Source: Gemmatimonadota bacterium (GTDB lineage Bacteria; Gemmatimonadota; Gemmatimonadetes; Longimicrobiales; Gaopeijiaceae). From it: 64,000 nucleotides of DNA. Positions 17,387-25,615 of this stretch are shown here, piece after piece; positions within the stretch are counted from its first letter, which is position 1; every line of letters begins with the position of its first letter. The stretch is from contig JAWKQO010000002.1 of NCBI GenBank assembly GCA_041390105.1, positions 310,001 through 374,000 on the forward strand, read 5' to 3'. The position numbers and the translations under genes are program-made. The notes under the pieces were generated by a model. The model was not told where the DNA came from and made no database searches. It was given only the letters and a program-made list of their open reading frames with translations.

Positions 17387-17746
17387 ATGGCAGAGGATAC
17401 GATCTTCGCGCGCATCGTTCGGGGCGAGATCCCGGCGGACATCGTCCACCAGGATGAGCTCGTCACTGCCTTCCGGGACATCCATCCGCAGGCACCCACG
17501 CACATCCTCATCGTCCCCAACCAGATCGTCCCCACCGTCAACGACGCTTCTTCCCACCACGAGGCGGCCCTCGGTCGCATGTTCACGGTGGCCGCCGACC
17601 TCGCTCGCCGAGAGGGGATCGCCGAGGACGGATACCGCCTGATCGTGAACTGTGGAACGCACGGCGGTCAGGAGGTCTTCCACGTACACATGCACCTCCT
17701 GGGAGGCCGTCCACTGGGCGCCATGCTGGACCGACGGGGCCTCTGA
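17387..17746 (+). CDS. HIT family nucleotide hydrolase (HinT-like)
   Basis: A 119-residue protein covering the whole histidine-triad family. It starts with the conserved TIFARIVRGEIPADIV and ends with the active-site motif HVHMHLLGG, the H-x-H-x-H that hydrolyses purine nucleoside phosphoramidates. GCGGQEVFH-type spacing is intact (NCGTHGGQEVFH). The start was placed at ATG 17387, with GGAGAGG just upstream, because homologues begin at this point; open reading extends further upstream without homology. It stands alone, and is convergent with the large Asp-box gene. Confidence 0.93.
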   Translation: MAEDTIFARIVRGEIPADIVHQDELVTAFRDIHPQAPTHILIVPNQIVPTVNDASSHHEAALGRMFTVAADLARREGIAEDGYRLIVNCGTHGGQEVFHVHMHLLGGRPLGAMLDRRGL

Positions 17747-17791
17747 ACGGGCAGGAGAGGCGGGGCGGCTGCCCGCCACCCCCCGTGGTCC

Positions 17792-20700
17792 TCAGCTGAC
17801 CGGGCGACGTTCCGTCCGTGGGGGCACGACGATCGGGTCGATGCCCAACTCCCGGATCAGCCGATTGAAGGCGGCGACGTCGTTGGCCAGGAGCGACTCC
17901 AGCGCAGCGCGGTGTCCCGCCCATTCGCGCTGAACGTCCCGCAGACGCGTCTGCGCTCCCTGCGTGAGGGGAGGCTCGGTGCCGTCCACCGACGCGATCA
18001 ACTCCAGGACCTGGGCGTCGAGGCGGTTGGTGAAATTGATGACGTCCTGGAACGTCTTCTGGCGTCGTTGCACCAGCGGATCCTCCCAGCCCGTGATCTT
18101 CTCCACCAGCGCTTCGCCCGCGGTCCGGATGGTGTCGGCGCGGGGATGCTCCCCGGTGCTGGCGATGAGCGCATCCACCTGCTCCGAGACCGTCGCCAGG
18201 CTGCGCACCGACTCGTAGAGCTCGCCGACCAGCGCCTGGGCCTCGGCCAGGAACCGGTCTTGTGCCACGAAGTCCGACGTGGTCACCTGCCAACGTGGGT
18301 CGGGCAGCAGGTCGAACATCGCGGTCTGGACGTCGGGTCCGTGCGTGAGTCGCACCTGGTAGGAACCGGGTGCGGCCACTCGACCGTTCAGGCTCCCATA
18401 GTGCTGGTAGCCCTCCAGGGCTTCGAGGCCTTGGTGGCGGAAGTCCCAGGCGAATCGGTTGAGGCCGGCGTGCGGCGCCGGCAGGCTGTCCCGCTGGGAA
18501 AGCCCCGCGCGTTCGGGATCGGTGGCCCAGGCGCGCACGATCCGTCCCTCACCGTCCAGGATCTCCAGGGTCAGGAGGCTGTCGGGCGCGTTGGCGAAGT
18601 GGTAGAAGATCTGCGGTCCGGTGGGCGGATTCTGGCCAGCACGCCCGTCACCGCCGCCGCCCCACGCCACCAGCGCTGCGGGCCGCGGGGCCAGCAGGGT
18701 CATGGGCGGTAGCGGCTCGCGTCCGCCGAGCTGCTGCAGGGGCGAGAGGTCGTCCAACACCCAGAACCCACGTCCCTGTGTCGCCGCGATCAGATCGTTG
18801 CCCTGGAAGGCAAGGTCGGTCACCGGCACGATCGGGAGATTCAGCTGGAAGCGCTCCCAGTGCTCGCCATCGTCCAACGACAGGAACATCCCCATCTCGG
18901 TACCCGCGTAGAGCACTCCCGCGCGCAGCGGATCCTCCCGCACCACGCGTACCCAATGCTCGTCGGGGATCCCGCGCACGATGCGGTCCCAGGACCGTCC
19001 GTAGTCCTCGGTGCGGAAGATCAAGGGGCGGAAGTCGTTGAACTTGTAGCGTGTGGCCACGACGTAGGCACGCGCGGGGTCGTGACGGGAGACCTCGATC
19101 GAATTGATGATCCCCTCTCCGATGTCGTCCGGGGTCACGTCGACCCAGTTCGCCCCTCCGTCGCGCGTCAGGTGCACGAGGCCGTCGTCCGAGCCTGCCC
19201 AGAGCACGCCCACCTCATGGGGCGACTCGATCACGTACATGATCGTGTTGTAGTTCTCGCCGCCCGCGCCCTCGTTGGTGAACGGCGCGCCGCCCGCGCC
19301 TTGCTTCTCCAGCTCGTTGCGCGTGAGGTCCGGAGAGATCTCCTCCCAGCTCTGCCCCCGGTCCGTGCTCTGGAGAAGGACGTTGCCTGCGTGGTAGAGC
19401 ACACGCGCGTCGTGAGGAGAGGAGACGATGGGCGCGTTCCAGTTGAAGCGATACTTCTGGTTCTGCGGATAGGTGCCCAACCCAAGGAAGGGGTAGGCCA
19501 TGACCGGCTTGGAGCGAAGCGTCTGGCGGGACCAGCGATCGATCAGTCCTTGATAGCAGCCCCCGAAGACGTCCCTGGGATCGTCCGGGTCGAACGCCAG
19601 ATAGGCGCTCTCGCATCCCGACACCGAATAGAAGTCGCTCCAGGTGATACCACCCGGTGCGGCGCTGGCGATTCCGATGGCGGAGTTGTCCTGCTGCCCG
19701 CCATAGATGTGATAGGGGAACTGATGGTCGGTGATCACACGGTAGAACTGTGCGGTCGGCTGGTTCTGCTGCGTCGACCACGAGCGGCCACCATTGAAGG
19801 TGATGTTGGCGCCACCGTCGTTGGCGTTGATCTGGATGTCCGAGTCGTTCGGGTTGATCCAGAGATCGTGGTTGTCGCCGTGCGGCACCGGCACGTTGGA
19901 GAAGTGCTCCCCCGCGTCGACCGAGCGCAGGAAGGGTGCGTTCAGGACCACGACGGTGTTCTCGTCGTTGGGGTCGGCGAACACCTCCATGTAGTACCAG
20001 GAGCGTGTCTGGATCTCGCGACTGGCGTTGACGTGACGCCAGCTCCGGCCTCCGTCGTCCGAGCGGTAGAGTCCGCCCTGCTCCGACTCGGCCTCCACGA
20101 TCGCGAAGACGCGGTCGGGATTCGCGCGTGAGACATCGACGCCGATCTTGCCCATGAGCGCGGGGAGTCCGTTGCCCAGGCGCTCCCAGGTGTCGCCTCC
20201 GTCGCGGGATTTCCAGATGCCGCTGCCTTCACCGCCCGACCGCATCTGCCAGGGGAGACGCAGGTGGTCCCAGTACGCTGCGTACAGGATGCGGGGATTG
20301 GTCATGTCCATGGCGAGATCGGCCGCGCCCGCCGTCTCGCTCACGAAGTGGACCCGCTGCCAGGTGGCGCCTCCGTCCCTGGAGCGATAGATGCCGCGTT
20401 CTTCGGTTGGTGCCCCGGGGGCGCCCTGTGCGGCAACGTACACGAGGTCCGGATCACGCGGATGCACCCGGATTCGTGAGATCTGGCGGGTGCGCTCCAG
20501 GCCGAGGTGGGTCCAGGTTCGGCCGGCGTCGGTCGAGCGGTAGACTCCGTCCCCGTGCGAGTTGGCGACGCCGCGCACGGCGTGCTCCCCCATGCCCACG
20601 TAGACCACGTTGGGGTCCGACTCCGCGACGGCGACCGCTCCGACCGAGCCGGTGCGGAAGTATCCGTCGGAGACGTTGCTCCACGTCTCGCCTCGGTCGG

Positions 20701-20974
20701 TGGTCTTCCACAGGCCGCCCCCCGCCGCTCCGAAGTAGTAGACCGCAGGGTCCGCGGCGACGCCGGAGACCGCCACGGAGCGGCCGCCCCGGAAGGGGCC
20801 CACCAGACGCCATTGCATGGCCCCCAGACGCTCCGCCTGTGGACCGTCCGGGGGTTGCTGTGCCGACACGGGAGGCGGCGCGGCGAGCCACAGGAGAGCA
20901 GGGATGACCACTGCGTACAGCCCACCGACCACGCGGCGGGAGCAGGGCGCGGCGTTCGGGACGGAGCGGATCAT
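17792..20974 (-). CDS. Large secreted Asp-box (sortilin/VPS10-like) beta-propeller protein
   Basis: A 1060-residue protein with a signal peptide (GGLYAVVIPALLWLAAPPPV, cleavage near SAQQ). It contains at least seven Asp-box/BNR motifs of the form S-x-D-x-G-x-T-W (STDAGRTW, SRDGGATW, SRDGGDTW, SDDGGRSW, STDRGQSW, TRDGGANW, TEDYGRSW). These build one or two VPS10-type propellers over about residues 45-720, as in 'glycosyl hydrolase' proteins abundant in Gemmatimonadota. The C-terminal roughly 200 residues are helical and unrelated to the propeller. ATG 20974 is chosen because GGAGGT sits four bases before it; a GTG four codons earlier overlaps that site. Enzymatic activity is unproven for this class. 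Confidence 0.85.
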   Translation of the reverse strand: MIRSVPNAAPCSRRVVGGLYAVVIPALLWLAAPPPVSAQQPPDGPQAERLGAMQWRLVGPFRGGRSVAVSGVAADPAVYYFGAAGGGLWKTTDRGETWSNVSDGYFRTGSVGAVAVAESDPNVVYVGMGEHAVRGVANSHGDGVYRSTDAGRTWTHLGLERTRQISRIRVHPRDPDLVYVAAQGAPGAPTEERGIYRSRDGGATWQRVHFVSETAGAADLAMDMTNPRILYAAYWDHLRLPWQMRSGGEGSGIWKSRDGGDTWERLGNGLPALMGKIGVDVSRANPDRVFAIVEAESEQGGLYRSDDGGRSWRHVNASREIQTRSWYYMEVFADPNDENTVVVLNAPFLRSVDAGEHFSNVPVPHGDNHDLWINPNDSDIQINANDGGANITFNGGRSWSTQQNQPTAQFYRVITDHQFPYHIYGGQQDNSAIGIASAAPGGITWSDFYSVSGCESAYLAFDPDDPRDVFGGCYQGLIDRWSRQTLRSKPVMAYPFLGLGTYPQNQKYRFNWNAPIVSSPHDARVLYHAGNVLLQSTDRGQSWEEISPDLTRNELEKQGAGGAPFTNEGAGGENYNTIMYVIESPHEVGVLWAGSDDGLVHLTRDGGANWVDVTPDDIGEGIINSIEVSRHDPARAYVVATRYKFNDFRPLIFRTEDYGRSWDRIVRGIPDEHWVRVVREDPLRAGVLYAGTEMGMFLSLDDGEHWERFQLNLPIVPVTDLAFQGNDLIAATQGRGFWVLDDLSPLQQLGGREPLPPMTLLAPRPAALVAWGGGGDGRAGQNPPTGPQIFYHFANAPDSLLTLEILDGEGRIVRAWATDPERAGLSQRDSLPAPHAGLNRFAWDFRHQGLEALEGYQHYGSLNGRVAAPGSYQVRLTHGPDVQTAMFDLLPDPRWQVTTSDFVAQDRFLAEAQALVGELYESVRSLATVSEQVDALIASTGEHPRADTIRTAGEALVEKITGWEDPLVQRRQKTFQDVINFTNRLDAQVLELIASVDGTEPPLTQGAQTRLRDVQREWAGHRAALESLLANDVAAFNRLIRELGIDPIVVPPRTERRPVS

Positions 20975-21069
20975 GGGGACCTCCACCTCGGATTCCGGAG
21001 CGACGGGGCGCTCAGCCTACCGAGGTGGGAGTCGTGCTGGCAAACCGGCGGAGGCGCCGGCTGGGTCGC

Positions 21070-21540
21070 TCAGACGGTGCCGGGCCCTGGGCTGATCCGC
21101 CCGTTCCCGCCGTCCGGCCGCCCTCGCGGTTGCTCCGAGCGTCTCTGCTGCCCGGCGGCCCGTGCTGCGTCCACGTCCAGGATGCGACGGATGGCCTCGA
21201 GCTTCGCTTCGACTTCGCCCGGCGTGTCATCCATGGAGCCACGGCCGGTCAGCAGCCAGTGGCCGTTGATTCCGAGGGCTTCGGGGAGACGAAGAAGCTG
21301 GTCCGCCTTGGGCTCAGAGGGATTGGTGCGGCTGAGCCATTGGCTCACAGTGGCCTGTCGCACGCCGATGCGTTTTCCGAGTTCCGTCTGGGTCACGCCA
21401 CGGATGCTCATGGCGAGACGCAGACGGTCGCGAAAACCGGCGAGGACGTCACCGTCGGGGGCGTTGGTCAATTCCGGTTCGTCCTGATCCGATACTCCAG
21501 CAACAAGCGGGGCGGTCTTGGACGACCGAACCGCCAACAA
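21070..21540 (-). CDS. XRE family helix-turn-helix regulator
   Basis: About 156 residues. An XRE/Cro-type helix-turn-helix lies at about 35-95 (FRDRLRLAMSIRGVTQTELG, KRIGVRQATVSQWLS), followed by a short charged C-terminal helix (EVEAKLEAIRRILDVDAARA) and a low-complexity tail. No ligand-binding domain is seen. The start is uncertain: TTG 21540 is used here, and another TTG at 21471 would remove 23 residues outside the conserved domain. It is divergent from the hypothetical gene at 21624, with the shared promoter region between them; local autoregulation is plausible. Confidence 0.8.
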   Translation of the reverse strand: MLAVRSSKTAPLVAGVSDQDEPELTNAPDGDVLAGFRDRLRLAMSIRGVTQTELGKRIGVRQATVSQWLSRTNPSEPKADQLLRLPEALGINGHWLLTGRGSMDDTPGEVEAKLEAIRRILDVDAARAAGQQRRSEQPRGRPDGGNGRISPGPGTV

Positions 21541-21623
21541 CTTACACGACGCAACAACCTAGACCCCTTTCCGGCCGCCTCGCAAGCGACAGGAAGAGCG
21601 TTCGCATCGACCCGGAGAAACCC

Positions 21624-22091
21624 TTGGGCTGGCTCGACATCCTGCTGCCGATCGCCCTGGGTCTCGGGGGAACACCTGACGTCGCCGGGGCCTGGCGAAC
21701 GCCCCGGATCGTCCTGGCCGGGGACGGCTACCATTGCCTGGCTGAAAACGTCGTTGTCCTGATCGAGCTCGAAGCCGAACAGGGGCTGGGCGGCCAGTAC
21801 TGGGCCGAAGTGCGCTGCAGTTACCTGGGCGCCGTCCTGTATCAGGAAAAACGCAACGGAGTGATCGAGGGCGTCATGCGCGCGGACGGCTCCCTGGAGT
21901 TCACCGTGGAGGGCGGACCCGTCTACCGCGGACGTGTGCTCGGGAACTCGCTCCAAGCGAACGGAAACTGGGAGGTCAATGGCGTGCATCTGCGGGGGCG
22001 GATCGAAGCCATCCGACCCGCGGAGCACCGTGGGGCCACCCTGCGGATGCGAGCCCAGACCGGCACCAGCGGGGGCAACCCCCCGCGCTGA
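21624..22091 (+). CDS. Hypothetical protein
   Basis: A 155-residue protein, no family recognised. It appears to start at TTG 21624, six bases after GGAG. The first roughly 20 residues are mildly hydrophobic (GWLDILLPIALGLGG) and might be an uncleaved signal. The middle is beta-rich (QYWAEVRCSYLGAVLYQEKR, GVMRADGSLEFTVEGG) and resembles a single small barrel or lipocalin-like sandwich. The tail is disordered. It is divergently transcribed from the XRE regulator, which may control it. Confidence 0.5.
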   Translation: MGWLDILLPIALGLGGTPDVAGAWRTPRIVLAGDGYHCLAENVVVLIELEAEQGLGGQYWAEVRCSYLGAVLYQEKRNGVIEGVMRADGSLEFTVEGGPVYRGRVLGNSLQANGNWEVNGVHLRGRIEAIRPAEHRGATLRMRAQTGTSGGNPPR

Positions 22092-22204
22092 GCCCCGCCG
22101 GGCCGGGACCCCCCGCCATCCCCGGGGACCGCTGCTGGCCGGGTCCCTCCGGCTCCAGTGACCTGCCCCAAGGGGGCGCTGTGCCCGTCCGACGGCCCCC
22201 CGCC

Positions 22205-22233
22205 TTGTCCCCCCGGGGGCGCCGCGACTACCT
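22205..22233 (+). promoter_or_regulatory. Weak candidate promoter for rpsN
   Basis: TTGTCC (22205-22210) and CTACCT (22228-22233) are separated by 17 bases and lie 40 bases before the rpsN start. The match to a sigma-70 promoter is modest. Confidence 0.3.
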
Positions 22234-22272
22234 TTCCAGGCTCGAAACCACTGGAGCCCGGATCAGAGCGGT

Positions 22273-22578
22273 ATGGCCAAGAAAGGCAAGATCGAAAAGA
22301 ACGACAAGCGTCGCGAGCTGGTACAGCGCTTCGCGGACCGGCGGCGCGAGTTGGTCGCGGTGCTGAAGGACCCCAACGCCACGCCCCTCGAGAAGCGGGA
22401 GGCGCAGGCCAAGATCCGACGCATGCCCCGCGACGCCTCCAAGGTGCGGATCCGCAACCGCTGCCAGTTCTCCGGGCGTCCCCGGGCCTACCTGCGGCGG
22501 TTTGGACTCTCCCGGATCGCGTTCCGCGACAACGCTCTGGAAGGCCTGATCCCTGGAGTCCGGAAGTCGAGCTGGTAA
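22273..22578 (+). CDS. rpsN: 30S ribosomal protein S14, zinc-free long form
   Basis: A 101-residue protein matching long-form S14 throughout: MAKKGKIEKNDKRRELVQRF at the start, ASKVRIRNRCQFSGRPRAYL in the middle and GVRKSSW at the end. Only one cysteine remains where the short form has a four-cysteine zinc site, so this is the zinc-independent type. It should bind 16S rRNA in the head of the small subunit. No other ribosomal gene flanks it; the gene stands alone with its own terminator. It is therefore either the sole S14 relocated from the spc operon or a second, zinc-independent copy. Confidence 0.95.
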   Translation: MAKKGKIEKNDKRRELVQRFADRRRELVAVLKDPNATPLEKREAQAKIRRMPRDASKVRIRNRCQFSGRPRAYLRRFGLSRIAFRDNALEGLIPGVRKSSW

Positions 22579-22604
22579 CCAGACCTCCGCACCCCGCATC
22601 ACAG

Positions 22605-22641
22605 AAGAGGCCGCCGGCTCAGGGAGCCGGCGGCCTCTTTC
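22605..22641 (+). terminator. Intrinsic terminator after rpsN
   Basis: A perfect 15-bp stem (AGAGGCCGCCGGCTC 22606-22620 with GAGCCGGCGGCCTCT 22624-22638), a three-base loop, then TTCG. It also separates rpsN from the convergent DUF481 gene. Confidence 0.85.
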
Positions 22642-22677
22642 GTTCGGTACCGCCGGGTGAGCCGGCAGCCCCTGGTC

Positions 22678-23523
22678 TCAGAAGTTGGCCACGATCGCGA
22701 CCGTAAAGACCGAGTCGGTCTTGCCCAGAGGGGCCAACACCGTGCCGCCGGCGCTCAAGGGCACCGAGACCAGGGCCGGCTGGTTGTCGAACAGCAACTG
22801 CAAGCTGGTCTTGAGGGCGAGGCGCTGCGACATCGCCACGGTCAACGAGTTGACCCAATCGGCGCGCAGGTCGGACGTCTCGTTCAGGTTCTCGTCCATG
22901 GTCAGAACGCTGGCGAACGCGGTCGTCTCGGTGAGCTTGCGGAAGGCGTCGTAGGAGGCTCGCAAGCCGAGGAAGGAATCCTCCACGCTGGGGTCGGCCA
23001 CCACGTCATCCTGGATGGTGTAGGTGACACCAAGATCCGTCTTGAAGCGGCGCTCCTCCGAGTCCACCCAGGCCTTGCCCGCGCCGGACACGAATCCGTA
23101 GCGGTTCTGGATACCCGCGAAGGTATTCCGGTCCCAGCCCGCCCCGCCGAAGAGGTACGCTCCGTCGAGCTTGTGGTCGTAGCGCGACCGCACGAAGTAG
23201 TTCTCGGCCGTGAGTTCCTTGTCGGTGGTCTCCTGGATCTGGAAGCTCTGCTGCGAGCCCGTCGCCGTGCGCGTGGTGAGTCCCGACTCGGTGCGGACCC
23301 CGCCCGCCGACAGCTGGAACGACGAGGTGGGCCAATAGTGCGTCAAGGCGTTCTTGAGTCCGAAAGTGCTCGAGGAGGCGTTGCCTGCGGTCATCACGAA
23401 CGTGAGCTCGGCCTGGTCTGTCCACCCGACCGGCCGGTCGTCCTGGGCCGCTGCGGAACCGGTCCCGAGCGCGAGGATGGCGACGACCATCAGCCCGGGA
23501 GTGCTGCGCCTGAACCCTGCCAT
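22678..23523 (-). CDS. DUF481 outer-membrane protein (YdiY-like)
   Basis: A 281-residue protein with a signal peptide (GLMVVAILALGTGSAAAQ). The body matches DUF481, first described as a salt-induced outer-membrane protein: an early WTDQAELTFVMTAGNASSST, a central SRYDHKLDGAYLFGGAGWDR and alternating strands through to the C-terminal aromatic (FTVAIVANF, ending in Phe as outer-membrane barrels do). It is the last of four genes in the same direction (sigma factor, small membrane protein, MscS, DUF481), although 121 bases separate it from the channel gene, so it may have its own promoter. The channel neighbours suggest an osmotic role; that is inference. Confidence 0.85.
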   Translation of the reverse strand: MAGFRRSTPGLMVVAILALGTGSAAAQDDRPVGWTDQAELTFVMTAGNASSSTFGLKNALTHYWPTSSFQLSAGGVRTESGLTTRTATGSQQSFQIQETTDKELTAENYFVRSRYDHKLDGAYLFGGAGWDRNTFAGIQNRYGFVSGAGKAWVDSEERRFKTDLGVTYTIQDDVVADPSVEDSFLGLRASYDAFRKLTETTAFASVLTMDENLNETSDLRADWVNSLTVAMSQRLALKTSLQLLFDNQPALVSVPLSAGGTVLAPLGKTDSVFTVAIVANF

Positions 23524-23644
23524 GTCCTGACTCCTTCTCCACTGTGTTGGACCGCAGGCGCCACGTCCGGCGCCCAGCGGTTCAGAAGCACATCATGGGA
23601 AGAAAGTCACATTCGGCAGGGTGCCTGAGAAGGGGAATCGTGCC

Positions 23645-24460
23645 CTACCCCTGCTTCACGACCTCCTCCAGAAACGTGGAGTTGGCCACTGCGACCGTGC
23701 GACCGGCCTGGTCGAGGATGGTCTGCGTCGGTGTGATGGCGGTCAGCACTCCCCGCTCGCCACGGATCTCCATCTCCTCGCCGATCTGGAAGGTCTTTCG
23801 AGCGTAGAAGCCGGCGATGATGTTGCGCGTGACCTCACGGCTTCCCAGGCCGAAGGAGAGTCCGAATCCCAGGACCATGGCCGCGAGCAGGGAGGTGACC
23901 ACGATGCGCACGATGTCGGTCTCCACCTGGAGTTGGCCGATGGCCATGATTCCGACGATGGCCAGCACCACCCCACTGACCATCCCGCCCAGCGAACCGG
24001 CGAACTCGATGCCTGAGTTGGTGGCGGCTTGGGTGACCGCCCGCCCCGCGAACTGGGCCGCGGCGCTGCCCAGCACCAGGATCACCACGGCGGCGAAGAC
24101 GTTGGGCAGATAGCCCATGAAGGTGCCGATGGCCTCGGAGACCGACGTCAGCCCTAGCCCGTCGGCGGCGGCCCGTGCCAGCAGGACGAGGAGCAGGTAG
24201 TACGCCACCTTGGGCAGGATCACGCTGAGCGGCGCCCCCACGCCCAGGCGCTTCAGGGTCTGGTCCAATCCGGCCCGCGCGATCAGCGCGTCGATGCCCA
24301 CGCGCCGCAGCACCGTTCCCAGAATCCAGGCCACGACCCGGGAGACCACCACTGCCAGGATGAGGAGGAGCAAGGCCACGACGGCCTTGGGTACTCCGGC
24401 TGCCAGCGCCAGTCCCAGATCGCGGAAGGCCTGGATAAGCTGTTCACGCATTTCGTTCAT
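23645..24460 (-). CDS. Small mechanosensitive channel, MscS-like
   Basis: A 271-residue inner-membrane protein. The hydrophobic segments (VVALLLLILAVVVSRVVAWI, YYLLLVLLARAAA, VFAAVVILVLGSAA, VSGVVLAIVGIMAIG, VTSLLAAMVLGFGLSFGLG) are of the 'conserved TM helix' type found ahead of MscS-like modules. The sequence ends in a short beta domain (KTFQIGEEMEIRGERGVLTA) like the start of the MscS cytoplasmic domain, but the full vestibule is missing, so the protein is shorter than classical MscS. It should release osmolytes on membrane stretch. It follows the small membrane protein by 33 bases in the sigma-factor operon. Confidence 0.82.
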   Translation of the reverse strand: MNEMREQLIQAFRDLGLALAAGVPKAVVALLLLILAVVVSRVVAWILGTVLRRVGIDALIARAGLDQTLKRLGVGAPLSVILPKVAYYLLLVLLARAAADGLGLTSVSEAIGTFMGYLPNVFAAVVILVLGSAAAQFAGRAVTQAATNSGIEFAGSLGGMVSGVVLAIVGIMAIGQLQVETDIVRIVVTSLLAAMVLGFGLSFGLGSREVTRNIIAGFYARKTFQIGEEMEIRGERGVLTAITPTQTILDQAGRTVAVANSTFLEEVVKQG

Positions 24461-24493
24461 CTTGCCCGCTCGCTGTGGTTCACGGCTGGAAGG

Positions 24494-24760
24494 CTAGCTG
24501 GACTCCTGATCGGGCCCGGAGCCCGGTTTTGGCCCGAAGGCCTCGAAGAGCACGGTCAGGTACTCGAGGAGCACGAGAAAAGGGGTCCAGAGCGAGAAAC
24601 GCGTTACGTCCGCGGCCAACTCGCGACGTCGGATCGAGTTGTGCACGCGCCCCAACAGCGTCGATGGCACCGGGTCGCGCAGGGCGCGCAACTCCCCCAC
24701 GGGGGCCCCGAGGGCGTCCTCTCCGGGATCCTCGTTCGCGTCGCTCGTGTCGTCCACCAT
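24494..24760 (-). CDS. Small membrane protein encoded after ECF sigma factor (possible anti-sigma)
   Basis: An 88-residue protein with an acidic N-terminus (DDTSDANEDPGEDALGAPVG), a P-x-x-L-L-x-R-V-H-x-x-I-R-R-R segment, and one C-terminal hydrophobic segment (FSLWTPFLVLLEYLTVLFEA). It begins seven bases after the sigma-factor stop, so the two are surely co-translated. Position and the proline/arginine segment recall the tails of small zf-HC2-like anti-sigma factors, but the H-x-x-x-C-x-x-C zinc motif is absent. Anti-sigma function is a guess from position. Confidence 0.6.
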   Translation of the reverse strand: MVDDTSDANEDPGEDALGAPVGELRALRDPVPSTLLGRVHNSIRRRELAADVTRFSLWTPFLVLLEYLTVLFEAFGPKPGSGPDQESS

Positions 24761-24767
24761 CCGTCCC

Positions 24768-25376
24768 TCAGCTCGCCATCGCGGTGACGTGGTGCAACTC
24801 CTCGTAGCGACGTCGGAACTCCTCCCGCCCGCGCTTGATCCGCATCTTCACCGCGGAGAGCCCGATCCCAAGCTCATCGGCGATCTCCTGATACGAAAGC
24901 TCGTCCATATCGCACATGACCAACGGGACCCTCAAGGTGTCGTTCATCTGATCCAGCACCCGGCGGATCGTGTGCCGCTCGGACTCCAGCTGCAGCGTAC
25001 GCTCCGCCTGCGGTGCGACGTGCAACGCCTCGGATGCTCCGGTCGGGATGTCGTCCAGAGGCTCCAGCCGTTGGCGGCGGCGGCGTTTCATGAAGTTGAG
25101 GCAGTGGTTCACCTTGATCCTTTGCAGCCAGGTGCTGAACTGCGACCTCTGCTCGAAGCGCTGCAGTCCGAAGTAGGCCTTGACGAACACTTCCTGGGTC
25201 AGGTCCAGGGCATCGTCGGGCGAGCCGGTCAAATACCGGCAGTTTGCCGCGGTACGCTCCTGATAGCGGTGGACCAGCTCGTCGAAGGCGCCCAGGTCTC
25301 CCTGGCCACCTTCGCGGCTACGTTGCACCAACTGGTCGTCCGTCAGGGAGGAGAGGCCAGTCCGATCGTCCTGCAT
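24768..25376 (-). CDS. ECF RNA polymerase sigma factor (RpoE-like)
   Basis: A 202-residue sigma factor from ATG 25376; in-frame starts further upstream (25439, 25562) only add non-conserved sequence. Region 2 is at about 25-100 (DALDLTQEVFVKAYFGLQRF, STWLQRIKVNHCLNFMKRR) and region 4 at about 140-195 (LSYQEIADELGIGLSAVKMR). It heads a likely operon with a small membrane protein and an MscS-type channel and is divergent from mscL, which suggests a response to turgor or envelope stress. No GGAAC-type ECF promoter could be confirmed by eye in the 239-base divergent gap. Confidence 0.92.
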   Translation of the reverse strand: MQDDRTGLSSLTDDQLVQRSREGGQGDLGAFDELVHRYQERTAANCRYLTGSPDDALDLTQEVFVKAYFGLQRFEQRSQFSTWLQRIKVNHCLNFMKRRRRQRLEPLDDIPTGASEALHVAPQAERTLQLESERHTIRRVLDQMNDTLRVPLVMCDMDELSYQEIADELGIGLSAVKMRIKRGREEFRRRYEELHHVTAMAS

Positions 25377-25615
25377 CGGGCGTGTAGTCCTCGGGGGGTG
25401 GGGTCCAGGGTCGGCATCCAAGGCGCCGATCGTGTCCATTGCGGTGGAGCAAACAACGCAGATGGGACCGGAGGCGCAAGGACCGAAGTGTGGTGGGGCG
25501 TGGCGGGCCTGCAGCGACCAGCCTAGGTTGCCCGCACGCTCCAACGCAGGGGAGTCGGGCACCGGCGGAATCGCCGGGCTCGGCTGGACACTGGCACCTC
25601 AGAAGGGAGGTTCAG

